Shown here piece by piece: positions 11,589-21,541 of a stretch of 64,000 nt of DNA. Under the pieces are notes generated by a model. It had not been told where the DNA came from. It saw only the letters and a program-made list of their open reading frames with translations, and did not search any database. Within the stretch, counting starts at the first letter, position 1. Each line of letters begins with the position of its first letter. The stretch covers positions 71,691,253 to 71,755,252 of the forward strand of contig CM036201.1 in assembly GCA_020631735.1 (NCBI GenBank), read 5' to 3'. This stretch comes from Saccharum officinarum. Lineage: Eukaryota > Streptophyta > Magnoliopsida > Poales > Poaceae. Both the position numbers and the translations under genes were made by a program.

Positions 11589-13122
11589 GACATGTCTTCT
11601 GCGACTGCTTAGATGATGTTACGTCCTCTGTTACATTGCGTCGTGATGCTGAGGGGCTACCGCTGCTAGCTTCTCGGCACCGAAGGCCTGATCACCATCT
11701 CCGCCGCGTGCGCGTATCTTGTGTCTCTAGATCTCCTAGCACCGCTGCGCCGCACTACTGCGGTGGTTGCCTTCATTGTCCGCATCCTTCTGTTCCTTGC
11801 GCTGCACTGTAGCAGCAGCGACAGCTGCCTTCTTAGTCCGCCTCCTTCCGTTCCTGGAGTGGGCGGCGCGAGCGCATGCTGCGAGTTGGCCGCTCGACCT
11901 CTCTCCTTGATAGATCGGCGTCATACAAAGGCTGCCTCCAACTCTTCTCTGTCTTTAGGTTAGAAGCTTCCCCTGGCGATGTCGTGTCCCTCCGATGCCT
12001 CTGCTTGTGGAGATAGTCTTCTAACTTCTAAGCCCGGAGCTCCTCAAGCTCCGTGTACTGCTGACGTGCACGCATCTAGCCTGGCCAGAGCCGGCGCCCA
12101 GGGCACACGTCTGTATGTCCTTCCACGCAGTCTCGTCCCCTTGCGCGTGAACTGGGGTTGCACTGCAATCGGGCGCCGCCGGCTGGCCGTCGTGAGATAC
12201 CGAGTAATATATCATCTAGTCGTGATCTTATCTGGAGATAGAGCTCAGCTATATATATAATATTATAGGTAATAAATAATAAACACATAAAAACATAAAA
12301 AAAAGATAAGAACTTTGAAGTTGCTGGAAAAGCATCCTATAAAAAAGAAGATAAAAAAACAAAACGTGCGTACATAAAAACAGGAAAGAAACGATGGGTA
12401 AAAAAGAAGGCCTCTTGACGAACTAAGGTAAAGGGTATTCTGGTAAAAAATAAAAGCGGTTTGGAATAAAATATCGAGAAAAAAGTACACGGTAAGAGAC
12501 GGGAAACGAAAACTAAAAAAAATAGATGCGGGGAGGAAAGCGGATGCTGAGACGGACATAGTCTCATAAAAATTGGAACGTATTAGTTTCAAAAAAAATT
12601 GGAACGTATTCCAAACGTGCTAGGACGAAATTTCAGCCACGCAAAAAACAAAACAGGAATATCCTTAATATAAAAACAAAAATAGACCAAAACAAAACTC
12701 TTCTTTTCATGGTTAGAATTATTATGTACTATCTTTTTTTATTAGAATATGGACACTCTAGATTTATATGTGTGGGAAAGACGGACAACGTATTGGGATC
12801 GGAAAAGAGTAGACGACACATGTGAGCATGACTTATGAGTCTGAGTCACGTACACGATCCAATACGTTTTAGAATCGGACTCCGTATCGCGCTATTCATG
12901 ATTGAAGAGATCTATTTAGATTAGAATTCCTATCTATCCGGATCGGACTCCGTATCGCTCTACACGAGAACTATTCTAACTCGTATGAGCACGAATTATA
13001 TATATAGGTCTGGACGGAAGAAACTCTCCATCGTCCGATGGTTAGAGGGAGATGGATCAAACAAATGGATGGGCGAAAAAAGAGCCTGAAATTTTGCCAA
13101 TTTATTATTAGGTAGGTATAGA

Positions 13123-13170
13123 TTTTACAAAATGTGCTTACCATTATATTATGAAACAGATGGAGTATTT
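13123..13170. repeat. Right remnant of a Stowaway-like MITE
   Basis: The stretch ends with GAAACAGATGGAGTA, a Stowaway-type terminus, and begins exactly where the Helitron-like element stops. This suggests the Helitron inserted into an older MITE. Confidence 0.4.
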
Positions 13171-13199
13171 CCTTCTTATTAAAAGCCGTCTAGTTCATC

Positions 13200-13646
13200 C
13201 TAGATGTTTAGGTATTTCCCTAGCTTTGGATGGTGGCTTTTAAAAATCCGATGTTGAAATAGACAGATATATCTATGCAATTTTGTAGTTTCTGTTGGGT
13301 ACCGAAGGGTTTGCAATTTTGGCGAAATCTTGCAAAAAAGAAAAACCAAACATTTCGTATTTTTTGACAATATATAAAAAACATACCGATTAAATTTCTT
13401 GAGCCAAATTTGGCCCGCGCCCAAATTTCGTTCCCGCCGGCCAGGCCACCATAGTCCCTACACTCAGGGGACGATCCATCTCCTCCCCTACTTCCTTCGT
13501 CACTGCTCGGCTGCTCGGAGCTCTAAGCGTCGGCCATGCTTCGTCTGTACACCCACAGATGACCGTAATAGTAGCACTGTACATACACTGAGATGCAGTA
13601 GTGTCCTACACTCCTCTACCTGCGTCCCCGTCCAGCTACTGTAAAC
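13200..13646 (+). promoter_or_regulatory. MATH-BTB copy 1 upstream region and 5' leader
   Basis: This block is conserved upstream of copy 2 (about 20235-20760 and 21340-21541). Shared landmarks are GGCCCGCGCCCAAATTTCG, the CCGCCGGCCAG segment, and a leader ending CTACTGTAAAC just before the ATG. Conservation between paralogues marks it as the probable core promoter and 5' untranslated region. Confidence 0.55.
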
Positions 13647-14654
13647 ATGAGTGCCAGCATTTTGGATTCCTGCAGTTTCACCCATCAATTCAAACTCAAC
13701 TATTCGGAGACGGAGAAGGTAGCCATCGGGCAGTTTGTTAGCTCCGGGGACATCTCTGCTGGGGGGCACCTCTGGAGGATCAACTGCTACCCACGTGGGA
13801 ATAGTATAGAGGACAAGGGTGACTACGTATCTCTCTTCCTCGAGCTCAAATCCAATAACAAGGTCCAAGCTATCTTCGAGGCCTCCGTGATGGGCAGAGA
13901 CGGTGCTCTATCTCTGTCGCATAGGAATAGGGCAGTGCACCTTTACCCACCAAAGAATGGCAGCACACTCAACGACTGGGGTTTCTCTTATTTTGTGGAG
14001 CGAAGCGTCCTTGAGTCACTCTACGTGCTGAATGGCTCGTTCATCATTGTGGGAGCAGTCAAAGTTGTGCGCGACAATCCCATCGACGTGCCACCTTCTG
14101 ACATTGGGAGCCATCTCGCCCTCTTGCTGGACTGTACGGACGGCTCTGATGTCTCATTCATCGTCGACGCCGAGAAGTTCCCTGCTCACCGGGCTGTGCT
14201 TGCCGCCCGCTCGCCGGTCTTCAAGGCGCAGCTCCTGGGCTCTATGGCGGAAGCCAACATGTCATCCATCACCTTGCATGACATTGCGCCGGCAACGTTC
14301 AAAGTCATGCTCCGCTTCATGTACACTGATGCTTGTCCGGCGGATGCTGAGCTCGGGGGCTCCCCTGATGAGATGTTGCAGCATTTGCTCGCTGCAGCAG
14401 ACCGGTTCGCGTTGGACCGCCTAAAGCTTTTGTGTGCGAGCAAGCTGTGGGATACTGTATCAGTGGATACAGTTGCCACTATTTTGATCTGTGCCGAAAC
14501 ATACAACCGTCCAGAGCTTAAAAAGAATTGCATTGATTTCTTCGGGGAGGGGAAGGACTTCAAGGCAAAGGCTTTGTTGACAGATGGTTTCTTTCAGCTG
14601 GCGCTACAATTCCCATCGATTGTTGATGAGCTGAAGTTGAAGGTTGGAGCATAG
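13647..14654 (+). CDS. MATH-BTB protein, copy 1 (intact)
   Basis: A single-exon 335-residue protein. Residues about 8-141 form a MATH (TRAF-like) domain beginning FTHQFKLNY. Residues about 165-266 form a BTB/POZ domain with SDVSFIVDAEKFPAHRAVLA. The rest, to FPSIVDELKLKVGA, is a short BACK-like tail. Family members act as substrate adaptors for CUL3 ubiquitin ligases, with MATH binding the target and BTB binding the cullin and dimerising. The family is strongly expanded in grasses as tandem, fast-evolving clusters, and length and layout here are typical. The start is fixed by conservation: ATGAGTGCCAGC is shared with copy 2 and nearly so with copy 4. No disabling change was found. It is the only intact member of four in this window. 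Its substrate cannot be inferred. Confidence 0.93.
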   Translation: MSASILDSCSFTHQFKLNYSETEKVAIGQFVSSGDISAGGHLWRINCYPRGNSIEDKGDYVSLFLELKSNNKVQAIFEASVMGRDGALSLSHRNRAVHLYPPKNGSTLNDWGFSYFVERSVLESLYVLNGSFIIVGAVKVVRDNPIDVPPSDIGSHLALLLDCTDGSDVSFIVDAEKFPAHRAVLAARSPVFKAQLLGSMAEANMSSITLHDIAPATFKVMLRFMYTDACPADAELGGSPDEMLQHLLAAADRFALDRLKLLCASKLWDTVSVDTVATILICAETYNRPELKKNCIDFFGEGKDFKAKALLTDGFFQLALQFPSIVDELKLKVGA

Positions 14655-15080
14655 AAGCAGCATGCATGTATACATGCTAGCCTATGACTATAGTCCTAGC
14701 TTTATGGAATGTTAGGTTCGGCAAATGCTATCTAAATCTATTTAAAAGTGCTTAAATTTTCTGTTTGTAAGTGTCAGCTACTATTACGTTACTATCATGC
14801 ATACTATTTATTATCCTATCAACAATTTCGCAAGTGAAGTCCTTATTGTGTCTTATTCGGATTGCATGTCTTTGCATATTTGTGTCACAAAGTTCACAAT
14901 GAAAATCTGTATGTTTGTCTGTTTTTTTTTAATCGTTTGATTCTTTCTCAAATATATTATACAATTCGAATCTTTCTTGCAAACTCACTCTACATGACAG
15001 AAATATTTTGAGCTGTGTATATATCTGAAGATGCGCATCAGATGTTTGGACTTCTAGGAGTCAGGTTTTCTATGTATGTA
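14655..15080. repeat. 3' flank shared with copy 2 (segmental duplication)
   Basis: From the stop codon to about 15060 the sequence matches 22545-22960 closely. The shared landmarks include GCTAGCCTATG, GTTCGGCAAATGCTATC and TACATGACAGAAATATTTT. The duplicated unit therefore includes the 3' untranslated region and downstream spacer. Confidence 0.8.
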
Positions 15081-15109
15081 TTGGAAATTTTTTTAAATAA
15101 TATTTTTTA

Positions 15110-15760
15110 ATGCTTAATTGCAAATCTAGAAGTTGTTATACAAAAAGTGTGATATTGCATCTGCCGGCCACTGGGAAGCTGATAGGGATCTTGTCGGTCT
15201 CTGGACGGTCGACAGGTCTCATGTCGGCACCTCAGCAGCCGATAGGGTTGACGTGGCGGCAGACGCCGACCTGTCGGCAGCTAGAGGGTCGACAGACCCT
15301 ATCGGCTTTGGGAAGGGCGATAGGGCTGTCGGTCGCGCCCTTATGACCCGATATGAGCTCTTTTTGAGCAAAACCATCACCAGGAAGAAAACTAACTTTA
15401 TACCATGGAGTCGTCGATATATAGCAAGTGCCATGGAGGTGGGCTATTTAGGTCGATGTAAAAAGTATGTGAAAAGGCTATGTAGCATGCAGTGTTGAAG
15501 TGAATACTCATTGAAAAAACTATGTGAAACTGCGCGGCCGATAGGACTATCGGGCTGATATGACCCACTTTGTCGTACGAGCTAGCCCGCTCCGGGGCCT
15601 TGTCGGCTGGTGGACAGCCGATAGGGATCTGTTGGCACCGATATCGGGCTGATATGACCCACTTTGCTATATGAGTCAGCATGTTCTAGGGCCTTGGCGG
15701 TGGACGGGCACCTATCGGCACTCCAGTAGCCGATAGGTCTTGGGTCAGCTTATGTGTAAC
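15110..15760. repeat. Array of dispersed GCCGATAGG / CCTATCGGC motifs
   Basis: About ten copies of GCCGATAGG, its complement, or close variants lie in both orientations over 650 bp. There is also a longer repeated piece, GGGCTGATATGACCCACTTTG, at about 15559 and 15645. The arrangement resembles subterminal repeats of a CACTA or hAT-type transposon, but no terminal inverted repeats were found. No gene is seen. Confidence 0.55.
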
Positions 15761-15769
15761 GGCTCGGCG

Positions 15770-16648
15770 CTTTGGCCTGTCGCGGGCGGCGGCGTGTGCC
15801 GGAGCCCGCAGGTCAACGGTTCCGATGGTGGTGTGGGTGTGGCGTCGTCGCGACTCGCGATTGTCCGCTGCGGGCGGCGGGAGCGGGACGGGCACGGGGG
15901 CCACGGCGGATCGCGTCGCGCGTAATGTGGATGTGAATTGTGATCTCAGCGTGAGTCCGCGAGCAGGCGGGCGGGTGGTGCGCCGCGCGTCCACGTGTGT
16001 GCCGCCGCGCCGGATTTGTTCTACGATGCTTACATCTCCACCCAAGCAAAGCAAGCGCGCGGGCTCGATCGTCGTGTGTGGGGCTCACTCGTGACGTCCG
16101 CGAGCGCTGAAACTTAACTAGCCGAGCCACACATGCATGCAAGCGCGCGGGCTATATTTTTGGTCATGGGGCTCTGATCCAGCAGTCCGCAAGAAGAAAG
16201 AGATGCAATCATGGATGCTGCGTATCAAAACGATGATCATGACGATCAGCGGCGTCAAACGAGATAATGCAATATTCCTGTCTAGGGACTTGGCCTCCTG
16301 TAGTACGTATCGTATTCTCGAGCTGGACATACCCGAATAATAAACCGGCTGGGCTGCCATGATTGATCAAGGCCGGACGGCCGGCGACGTGATGACTGAC
16401 GACGACCGCAGCGAGATGTGGAAATAAATAGACATAAGTTTGTTTCTTCTCTAACCAATTACCAGTGCAACTGCTAGCTAGCCGCCAAGATTATTCAGGG
16501 TCCCGGTCTCGGATTACAAAAAAAAAAAAAAAAACGAGTGGTGCATGCTGCTCGAACAACAAGCAGCCTCTTTATTTCCTCCGTGGCGGTGGTGGTTCGT
16601 ACTATCCGGGGACATTACTCATGATGTCAATCTTCTTATCCTTTCAGA
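15770..16648. other. GC-rich to mixed intergenic stretch
   Basis: 15770-16100 is GC- and CpG-rich with open frames on both strands but no recognisable protein. A poly-A run sits near 16510. No gene is supported. Confidence 0.4.
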
Positions 16649-16649
16649 G

Positions 16650-16946
16650 TATTCCATATCCGTCCTAAAAGAATGTATATAATTCTAGCTATCTGTCCTG
16701 GTAACTACAGTACTACACAACAATTTAAACGTCCCATTACAATGTACGAGTATCTTTGCTAGTTTATCGTAATAGCATTAATACTTATTACGACACTAAG
16801 TATGTGCATTATGAAAATATATTTTCATATATAATTTAAATATACTTATTTATAAATATCGTAGATACTATTTATATTTTTTATATGATTGATCAAACTC
16901 AAGATAATTTCAATTGTATTATTATTTTTGGATGGAGGGAGCAGTA
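16650..16946. repeat. Stowaway-like MITE
   Basis: The left end TATTCCATATCCGTCC and the right end GGATGGAGGGAGCAGTA resemble degenerate Stowaway termini (CTCCCTCCGT type). The interior is AT-rich and non-coding. TA dinucleotides flank the ends. Confidence 0.5.
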
Positions 16947-17123
16947 TATAGCGTGTCATGGTTTCCTCCGCGTGACTCGCATGTGCCACAGATAGGCTCA
17001 ACAAATGCAAGCGCTTGCCTGTTGTTTGGTTCATTCAGTCTAAAGAACCAGGTTGAGTACAGTGTTTGTTTGGTTGGTTGTACTAGGATACATCATATTA
17101 AATTTAAATTAAAAAACAAGTAC

Positions 17124-17518
17124 ACAACAACAACAACAACAACATAGCCTTTTGTCCCAAGCAAGTTGGGGTAGGCTAGAGATGAAACCCAAAAGAGACG
17201 AGAAACAGAGAGACACATAAAGGGACATAAAGGGCACAAGACAAAAGATGTCACGGTTCAGGCACGTTGATTGCTAATCTCCAAGCGCTCCTGTCCATAG
17301 CTAAATCCTTGGGGATATTCCACTCCTTAAGATCTCTCTTAACGGACTCGTCCCAAGTTAGTTTAGGTCGACCTCTACCGCTCTTTACATTATCGGCCCG
17401 CTTTAGAACTCCACTACGCACCGGCGCCTCAGGAGGCCTCCGTTGGACATGTCCAAACCATCTCAACCGATGTTGAATCAATTTCTCCTCAATTGGTGCC
17501 ACCCCAACCCTATCCCGA
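17124..17518 (-). mobile_element. 5'-truncated RTE-type LINE, 3' end only
   Basis: On the minus strand this encodes the last about 88 residues of the RTE open frame ([19 protein letters not shown] ... [11 protein letters not shown]). A short 3' untranslated region follows and ends in a (GTT)n tail (17124-17146). It is about 95% similar by eye to the same part of the element at 23553-24747. The strong 5' truncation is typical of LINE reverse transcription. No target duplication was confirmed. Confidence 0.8.
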
Positions 17519-18165
17519 AGGATAATATTTATTTTTTCCTGAATCAATTGTATACTAGTTAATTTTATCATGTTAAACCTTAGTCTACTTTGAAATATAC
17601 TAATGTATCTTGAAACATGCTAATTACTTGCTAATACCATATTTGCTTACTAATACGCTATACCTAGGGAGTCTGACTCAGAAACGGGTCTCATTGTCAT
17701 ATCCTGAGAACATCTTGGAAGCCAGGCTTAGGACTTCGTGCAGACATCTAAACACATTGAAGTTACATCTCTAGAGGTTAGCCACGACATAAGCGGGAAA
17801 CCAAACATGCTATAGTGACCTCGGTGGTATGAATTTATTAGGTATAATCATTTCATTTTGGAAGCTCTTTCAAGTACTTATTACAAATTATTTTGTACCT
17901 CTCAATCAAATATTGTATGGTTGGAGGTTAGATGTGGCTACATGATTCTTGCGAGTTGGTGTACTTCATCCCCGGTATTCTTGACCTTTTTGTGTGTGTG
18001 CTTTGTATATGAGCCGTTTCTTGTTTCGTGCAATATTCCTCCTTCGTGGGCTTCAATTGTCTATTAATTTCTTATGCAATATTTCTTCAGAGTATATAAG
18101 AAACTTTCTTAGAGTAGTCTCCATCCAGAATTACGAGGTAATTTCTGTACTTGCAAATCTTATAG
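17519..18165. other. Intergenic, no feature seen
   Basis: AT-rich sequence with only short random open frames. Confidence 0.4.
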
Positions 18166-18166
18166 A

Positions 18167-18271
<105 letters not shown>

Positions 18272-18380
18272 TTCAAGGTATAGTTTTTTTCAATAGTATT
18301 TTTTATTTAGTCATATGTCTTCTATCTCCATCGTCTACCTATCATTTCTCTTCGTATATCTTGGTTCCCTCGTAGATATA

Positions 18381-18583
18381 GGGCTTGTTTGGAACTGTTT
18401 GCTCCATGTTATTTTAGCTCTGTTTGACGTTTTGTTAGCAAAATAGGTGTAGCTCTGCAAACTCTGCTTTAGGAAAAAGGTAGAGTTGAGAGCACATAGG
18501 TGCTCTAGAATTTATAGGATTTTTATGGAGCTGCTCCACCATAGAGTTTATGGAATAGAGTTAGAGTAGTCCTAAATAAGCCC
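18381..18583. repeat. Tourist/PIF-like MITE
   Basis: Terminal inverted repeats GGGCTTGTTTGGAACT and AGTCCTAAATAAGCCC bound a 203-bp non-coding element. The trinucleotide ATA lies on both sides (18378-18380 and 18584-18586), consistent with a 3-bp target duplication. Confidence 0.65.
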
Positions 18584-18736
18584 ATAGTTCCTTATTTATG
18601 AAACCGTTTTATCCTATCTCTTCTTTAATTCTAATGCCATATCATCATTTTTCTTAGTTAGCACCCTAATTAGTAAACATAGGAACCATCTAATTTATAG
18701 GTTGGGCTTGGGCATGTCCTTAGAACTGCGTATGCT

Positions 18737-19051
18737 GAAAACCGAGCAGGTGCTCGGGTGGCTAGCACAGCCGGCGCGAGTTCGATTCGTAGGAATCGCA
18801 ACTTGCGTCTTTCACCGGGGTTTGCCCCTAATAATTTCTGTTCTCTCACGCGTGGAGCCACAAAGGGAATACGTTGTGCCCGTCATCTATGGAGCTATGG
18901 ATGGACCCGCTACTCTCACGAAGAACGCGATGTGATCTGTGTGTAGTTGTAGGTTTGTTCGTGTACGCGTGGTGTGAGAGTGGTGTACGTGTGTAGGGTT
19001 GGTGTGAGTCTGTACATGAGCAGATACCCAGACGAGAGACGTCAAAAAAAA
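18737..19051 (+). mobile_element. tRNA-derived SINE (Au-like)
   Basis: The element has a polymerase III A-box-like TGGCTAGCACAG (18759-18770) and a B-box GAGTTCGATTC (18778-18788) near its left end, a GTGTG-rich body, and a poly-A end. It is flanked by a 15-bp target duplication with one mismatch, AGAACTGCGTATGCT at 18722-18736 and AGAACTGTGTATGCT at 19052-19066. The length of 315 bp is long for Au-type SINEs, so the family name is tentative. The duplication makes SINE-type insertion secure. Confidence 0.75.
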
Positions 19052-19204
19052 AGAACTGTGTATGCTTAGAGCACTGACTTTTAACTTTGGAATAGGAAGC
19101 TAAGCCGGGCTTAGTTGGTTGAGATTAATTGTGGATGTATGTCAGATGCCATTTAGGTACAACAAATCCTTGTTGAAGCGAGTTTAGGCGTTTACTATTA
19201 TATA

Positions 19205-19457
19205 CTCCCTCGGTACTAAAATAACAAGCATATTTAATCAGAAAAAAGTTATACAATATATATTTTTATTCTTAATTTCTTATTATATTGTTATGTGCTA
19301 AATAATCAATATTATTTCATAGAAGCCCATCGAATACAAAGTCGCTTAATGCAAGTTTTTATATCCTAAGCTTATATATAATTTGAATAATGTCGGTCTA
19401 AGTTTGTAAAATATTATTTTTTTTACAAAATGTGCATAACATTTTGAAACGATGGAG
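19205..19457. repeat. Stowaway MITE
   Basis: The ends CTCCCTCGGTAC and ACGATGGAG are flanked by TA on both sides. The 253-bp interior is AT-rich and non-coding, typical of Stowaway (Tc1/mariner-derived) elements. Confidence 0.7.
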
Positions 19458-19471
19458 TATTTTTTTTCTTA

Positions 19472-19980
19472 GGAGCCATTTGGTTGAGAGAATCGTTTCA
19501 GTTTCTAGGGAGAATCAGGAGAAATGGTTCCAAACGGGATACTAGAGCTAAGAATCGGATCGGAACTGTTTTGCACTTCCTTCATAAAGAACATGAAAAC
19601 CGCGATTGCCTGGTTTCGCCAGTTCTATTCCGCCTGTCGTCTACTCCATCTTCCTCCTTCCCAACTCAGGAGGTCGTCCTCGAGCGACGTCCCATGGACT
19701 CCTCTTGGCACATGGGACTCCTAGTGGCACGGGTGAGGCTACGAGGGAGCTCCTCCCCGGCGGCGCGGGTGCGAGGGAGCACCTCCCGTTACGGACTATA
19801 GGTGTGCGAGGAAGAAGATGGAGTGGGGCCTGCTGATGGATGGATAACACATGGAATGCGAATCAGTTAAGTCAACCAAACGGTTCCAATAAGTGAATTC
19901 GTTTTTTCAAGAAACGTTTTTTTGAAGAACTTGGATCCGGAACGTTTCTATACGAGATTCTGGATCCCGTCAAAAGAACC
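19472..19980. repeat. Candidate PIF-type element with TTA target duplication
   Basis: TTA occurs at 19469-19471 and 19981-19983. The bounded 509 bp has weakly inverted ends (GGAGCCATTTGG / GTCAAAAGAACC) and an internal inverted pair around CCAAACGG. A GC-richer middle (19620-19830) has no recognisable protein. Confidence 0.4.
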
Positions 19981-20234
19981 TTACTAAAAGCAGTCTAATT
20001 CATCCACGATTGGTTTAGTTTGCGAAAGGGCATATAACCTAATAGTTAGAAGAGTCTTGGTAGCACCTTAGGTCTTGGTTAGATTCGCCTGCCCGTGGAA
20101 GCTAATATTGCATGATTTAACGGCATTGTGATTTCAACGTCAGGTGATGTTTCCGTCGAGCCTACGGGGATTTCGTCAATCTCGAGGATTTGTCAGCTCG
20201 TTATACTGTGCAATTTCAAAAAAGAAGAAGATTG

Positions 20235-20760
20235 GTTTAATTTTTCCCCAGCTTGGTGGCTTTTAAAAATTCAATTCAATGTTGAAATAGACGTATACAA
20301 CGTAGCTTTCGCAAACAACTTTTAATAATCCGAAATTTTGTCTATTTGGCTGGGTACCAGAAAAAAAACATATCAGCCAATGTTTTTTAGACAAGTTTGG
20401 CCCGCGCCCAAATTCCGCGGTCCAGTGGCCCGAAACTTTAATTCCCGCCGGCCAGCCCACCATACAACCCCACCCACCGAACCCTAAATCCTCAACAGTA
20501 TCTCCATTTCCAAATTTCCTCGAATCCAACAGACTCCATCAGTCCGAAGGGTTTGCAATTTCACTGAAAGCTCACCAAAAAAATTTCAAAGTTTCATATT
20601 TTTTGTTGGGTATAAAAAAAACATACCGGTCAAATTTCTGAGCCAAGTTCGGCCCGCGCCCAAATTTCGTGTGGCCCGAAACTTCAATTCCCGCCAGCCA
20701 GCCCACCATAGAATCCCCACCAAACCCTAAATCACTCCGACAGTATCCCCAATTCCAATT
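20235..20760. repeat. Tandemly duplicated MATH-BTB upstream block
   Basis: Two related units, about 20235-20520 and 20545-20760, each contain the GCCCGCGCCCAAATT core, GGCCCGAAACTT, CCCGCC(G/A)GCCAGCCCACCATA, and AACCCTAAATC. Both resemble the single block upstream of copy 1 at 13380-13460. This is a local promoter duplication upstream of copy 2. Confidence 0.7.
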
Positions 20761-20762
20761 TC

Positions 20763-20960
20763 AGCCTCGTTTAGATTCCCGAATCGGTACGCGGATTCGG
20801 GCACTGTTGGTACAGTGTTCACTGTAGCAAATTTTGTTTTTTAGTGTAAAAAATTATCTAAAAATTGATTAATTAGACTTAAAATGTTCGTCTCGTAAAG
20901 TATAACAAAACTATATAATTACTTTATGATTTCATCTACATTTAGTACTCCATGCATTTG
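20763..20960. repeat. Left part of a Tourist-like MITE
   Basis: The block begins CCTCGTTTAGATTCC and contains TTAATTAGACTTAAAATGTTCGTCTCGTAAAG in spaced form, motifs typical of the common GGCCTTGTTTAG-type grass MITE. The opposite terminus was not found, so it is truncated. Confidence 0.45.
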
Positions 20961-21541
20961 TCGACATTTTGATGTGATGGAGAATCTTCTTTGTGCGTAG
21001 TGGAATTTGAAGGTGAAAACAAGGCCTTCCCCAAATCGAACAGACTGCAACAGACAAAACACACGTGAGCCGCCGCCGCCGCCATCGCCGGGGCTGCCCT
21101 TTCTCCCGCTCGCGTCCCGGCTGCGCCGCGCGGCCGCGCCGTCGCCCCGCCTACGCCGGCCCGCATCCCGTATTCCTGCCAGCGCCGCGCGGCTACGCCA
21201 CTGGTCACTGGACCGTCTCCCGCTGCCGCCGGCCCGCCTCCCACCATCGTCGCGCTGCTGCAGTCGAGCAAAGGCCTGAAGCGGGCAAGTGGTCATCGAT
21301 CTTCGTTCTCTCTTTACTAACCATAGTCCCAACAACACATCGGTCCTTGTTCCGGAGACGATCAATCTCCTCCCTACTTCCATTCTTCACTGTTCGGCTG
21401 CTCGGAGCTCTAAGCATCGGCCATGCTTCGTCTGTACACCCACCGATGGCCGTAATAGTAGCACTATACATACACTGAGAATCTGAGATGCAGTAGTGTC
21501 CTACACTCCTCTACCTGCGACCCCGTCAAGCTGCTGTAAAC
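20961..21541 (+). other. Copy 2 proximal upstream: GC-rich insert plus conserved leader
   Basis: 21060-21280 is a GC-rich stretch absent from the copy 1 upstream region. From about 21340 the sequence again matches the copy 1 leader up to the ATG at 21542. The GC-rich piece has open frames but no known domain. Confidence 0.5.

Larger units (their letters stand above)
8473..13122 (-). mobile_element. Helitron-like element, host of a solo LTR
   Basis: On the minus strand the right edge begins TCTATACCTACC at 13122, preceded by A, matching a Helitron 5' TC terminus. The left edge carries a short GC hairpin (8488-8505, CCGT...ACGG type) about ten bases before a CTAT end, where CTRR is expected. 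A second TCTATACC terminus at 8480-8473 suggests another Helitron lying tail to head on the left, running into the gap. About 2.1 kb is a later solo LTR (9453-11588), leaving about 2.5 kb of element with no Rep or helicase. Non-autonomous Helitrons often hold captured gene pieces, but none could be identified here. Boundaries rest on terminal signatures only. Confidence 0.45.

Noticed and set aside
18757..18788. tRNA gene
   Set aside because: A- and B-box-like motifs are present but no cloverleaf forms; poly-A end and target duplication show a SINE.
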